Shown here piece by piece: positions 5,651 through 6,353 of a stretch of DNA of 6,353 nt; position 1 is the stretch's first letter; every line of letters begins with the position of its first letter. The position numbers and the translations under genes were made by a program. A model generated the notes under the pieces. That model was not told the DNA's origin, made no database searches, and saw only the letters and a list, made by a program, of their open reading frames with translations. The DNA comes from Actinomycetales bacterium (lineage in GTDB: Bacteria > Actinomycetota > Actinomycetes > Actinomycetales > JAHECE01), in assembly GCA_024641895.1 (NCBI GenBank), contig JAHECE010000156.1, positions 1 to 6,353 of the forward strand, read 5' to 3'.

Positions 5651-6049
5651 CTACCAGACGTAGGCGAGGACTTCCCCACCCACGCCCTTCTTCGCGGCCT
5701 GCCGGTCAGTCAGTAGGCCGGATGACGTGGACAGGATCGCCACCCCGAGGCCGCCCAGCACGCGAGGCAGGTTGGTCGAGCGGGCGTACACCCGCAGGCC
5801 GGGCTTCGAGATGCGCCGGATGCCGGCGAGCGACCGCTCGCGGTTCGGCCCGAACTTCAGCCCGAGTGTCAGCTTCTTGCCGACCGGGGCGTCTTCGACG
5901 GACCAGCCGGTGATGTAGCCCTCGGCAGTGAGGATCTCGGCGATCCGGGCCTTGAGCTTGGAGTACGGCATGGTGACCGACTCGTGGTACGCCGAGTTGG
6001 CGTTGCGCAGACGCGTGAGCATGTCCGCGATGGGGTCTGTCATTGTCAT
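5651..6049 (-). CDS. rpsH: 30S ribosomal protein S8
   Basis: 132 residues, the usual length. The N-terminus TMTDPIADMLTRLRNAN and the C-terminal block STSSGLLTDRQAAKKGVGGE (residues 107-126), followed by VLAYVW, are diagnostic for S8. S8 binds helix 21 of 16S rRNA early in 30S assembly. In E. coli it represses the spc operon by binding a 16S-like structure at the rplE start; that site would lie outside this window, so such control cannot be judged. Two in-frame ATGs exist, at 6049 and 6043. The first is preferred because the ribosome-binding site lies closer to it and because MTMTDPIADML is the common family start. The stop is TAG. Confidence 0.97.
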   Translation of the reverse strand: MTMTDPIADMLTRLRNANSAYHESVTMPYSKLKARIAEILTAEGYITGWSVEDAPVGKKLTLGLKFGPNRERSLAGIRRISKPGLRVYARSTNLPRVLGGLGVAILSTSSGLLTDRQAAKKGVGGEVLAYVW

Positions 6050-6060
6050 CGGGCTACTCG

Positions 6061-6068
6061 CCCTTCCT
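6061..6068 (-). promoter_or_regulatory. Ribosome-binding site of rpsH
   Basis: AGGAAGGG on the minus strand ends 11 nt before the ATG at 6049 and 17 nt before the alternative ATG at 6043. The spacing is long for either, but it favours the upstream ATG and so the 132-residue S8. Confidence 0.5.
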
Positions 6069-6106
6069 CGACGCGGTTTCCTCGCGGGACCTGCGACGTA
6101 GTTGAG

Positions 6107-6292
6107 TTACCAGCTGCTCTTGGTGACGCCGGGGAGCTGACCGCGCAGTGCCATCTCGCGAAGGCAGATGCGGCAGAGACCGAACTTGCGGTAGACCGAG
6201 CGAGGCCGGCCGCATCGCTGGCACCGGCTGTAGCCGCGCACCGCGAACTTAGGGGTACGGGACGCCTTCTCCTTCAGCGCCTTCTTCGCCAC
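6107..6292 (-). CDS. rpsN: 30S ribosomal protein S14, zinc-binding (type Z)
   Basis: A 61-residue protein, the normal length for the short zinc-binding S14 (the zinc-free form is about 90-100 residues). Two CXXC pairs are visible, C24-Q-R-C27 and C40-R-I-C43, which form the zinc ribbon. The C-terminal end LRGQLPGVTKSSW is characteristic. S14 sits in the head of the 30S subunit. The start is GTG, with AAGGAG 7 nt upstream inside the end of rplE. The stop is TAA. In several actinobacteria a zinc-free S14 paralogue replaces this form under zinc starvation; whether this genome has one cannot be seen here. The 57-base gap to rpsH (6050-6106) holds only the rpsH ribosome-binding site. Confidence 0.97.
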   Translation of the reverse strand: MAKKALKEKASRTPKFAVRGYSRCQRCGRPRSVYRKFGLCRICLREMALRGQLPGVTKSSW

Positions 6293-6293
6293 G

Positions 6294-6353
6294 TCAGTTC
6301 TCCTTGAAGGGGAAGCCGAGGCGTCGCAGCAGCGACCGGCCCTCGTCGTCGGT
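6294..6353 (-). CDS. rplE: 50S ribosomal protein L5, C-terminal end (partial)
   Basis: Only the last 19 codons and the TGA stop are in the window; the gene continues past the right edge. The peptide ends in GRSLLRRLGFPFKEN, which matches the usual actinobacterial L5 terminus (…ALGFPFKEN). L5 binds 5S rRNA and sits in the central protuberance of the large subunit. The identity is supported by position: rplE directly precedes rpsN in the spc operon of nearly all bacteria. Its last codons also carry the Shine-Dalgarno sequence (AAGGAG, 6300-6305) used by rpsN, and only 1 nt separates its stop from the rpsN start. The call rests on the short tail plus synteny. Confidence 0.9.
   Translation of the reverse strand, partial: TDDEGRSLLRRLGFPFKEN

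Noticed and set aside
1..6353. CRISPR array, tRNA, rRNA or riboswitch
   Set aside because: No regularly spaced direct repeats, no cloverleaf and no recognisable rRNA or riboswitch core were seen on either strand by eye.

Overview
The window is a slice of the spc ribosomal-protein operon and its secY-adk-map continuation from a high-GC Gram-positive bacterium (Actinobacteria, probably Micrococcales). All confident genes lie on the minus strand, so transcription runs from position 6353 towards 1. The assignment rests on very high GC, strong G/C preference at third codon positions, GTG and TTG starts beside ATG, zinc-type S14, a short-lid adenylate kinase, an S5 with a long Gly/Ser-rich N-terminal extension, and actinobacterial wording in L15, L18 and SecY. 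The genus cannot be fixed from this window alone.

Layout in transcription order: the last 19 codons of rplE (6353-6294); rpsN (6292-6107); rpsH (6049-5651); rplF (5627-5088); rplR (5085-4711); rpsE (4670-3990); rpmD (3990-3805); rplO (3802-3335); a 136-base gap holding a perfect 14-bp hairpin; secY (3198-1900); adk (1903-1337); map (1311-490); a hairpin just after map; then about 450 bases without a supported gene. Spacing is tight: rpsE/rpmD overlap by 1 nt (TGATG), secY/adk by 4 nt (ATGA), and rplE/rpsN, rplF/rplR and rpmD/rplO are 1-2 nt apart. These junctions suggest translational coupling. Several Shine-Dalgarno sequences lie inside the end of the preceding gene.

The genes serve ribosome assembly (S14, S8 and S5 in the small subunit; L5, L6, L18, L30 and L15 in the large subunit), protein export (SecY, the translocon channel), adenine nucleotide balance (Adk), and removal of the initiator methionine from new proteins (Map). 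This is the classic conserved order. The rplO-secY hairpin suggests the unit may be split by attenuation or RNA processing into a ribosomal part and a secY-adk-map part.

The left end (1-489) is different in character. It carries a short peptide-coding stretch resembling the N-terminal helix-turn-helix region of an IS3-type OrfB transposase, with no intact element around it, and a hairpin that probably ends the map transcript. infA, which often follows map, is not present in the window.

I found no undescribed system. The points worth a second look are the rplO-secY hairpin, a perfect 20-bp palindrome at the end of rpsE next to the rpmD ribosome-binding site, the S5 tails, and the degenerate map-downstream region.
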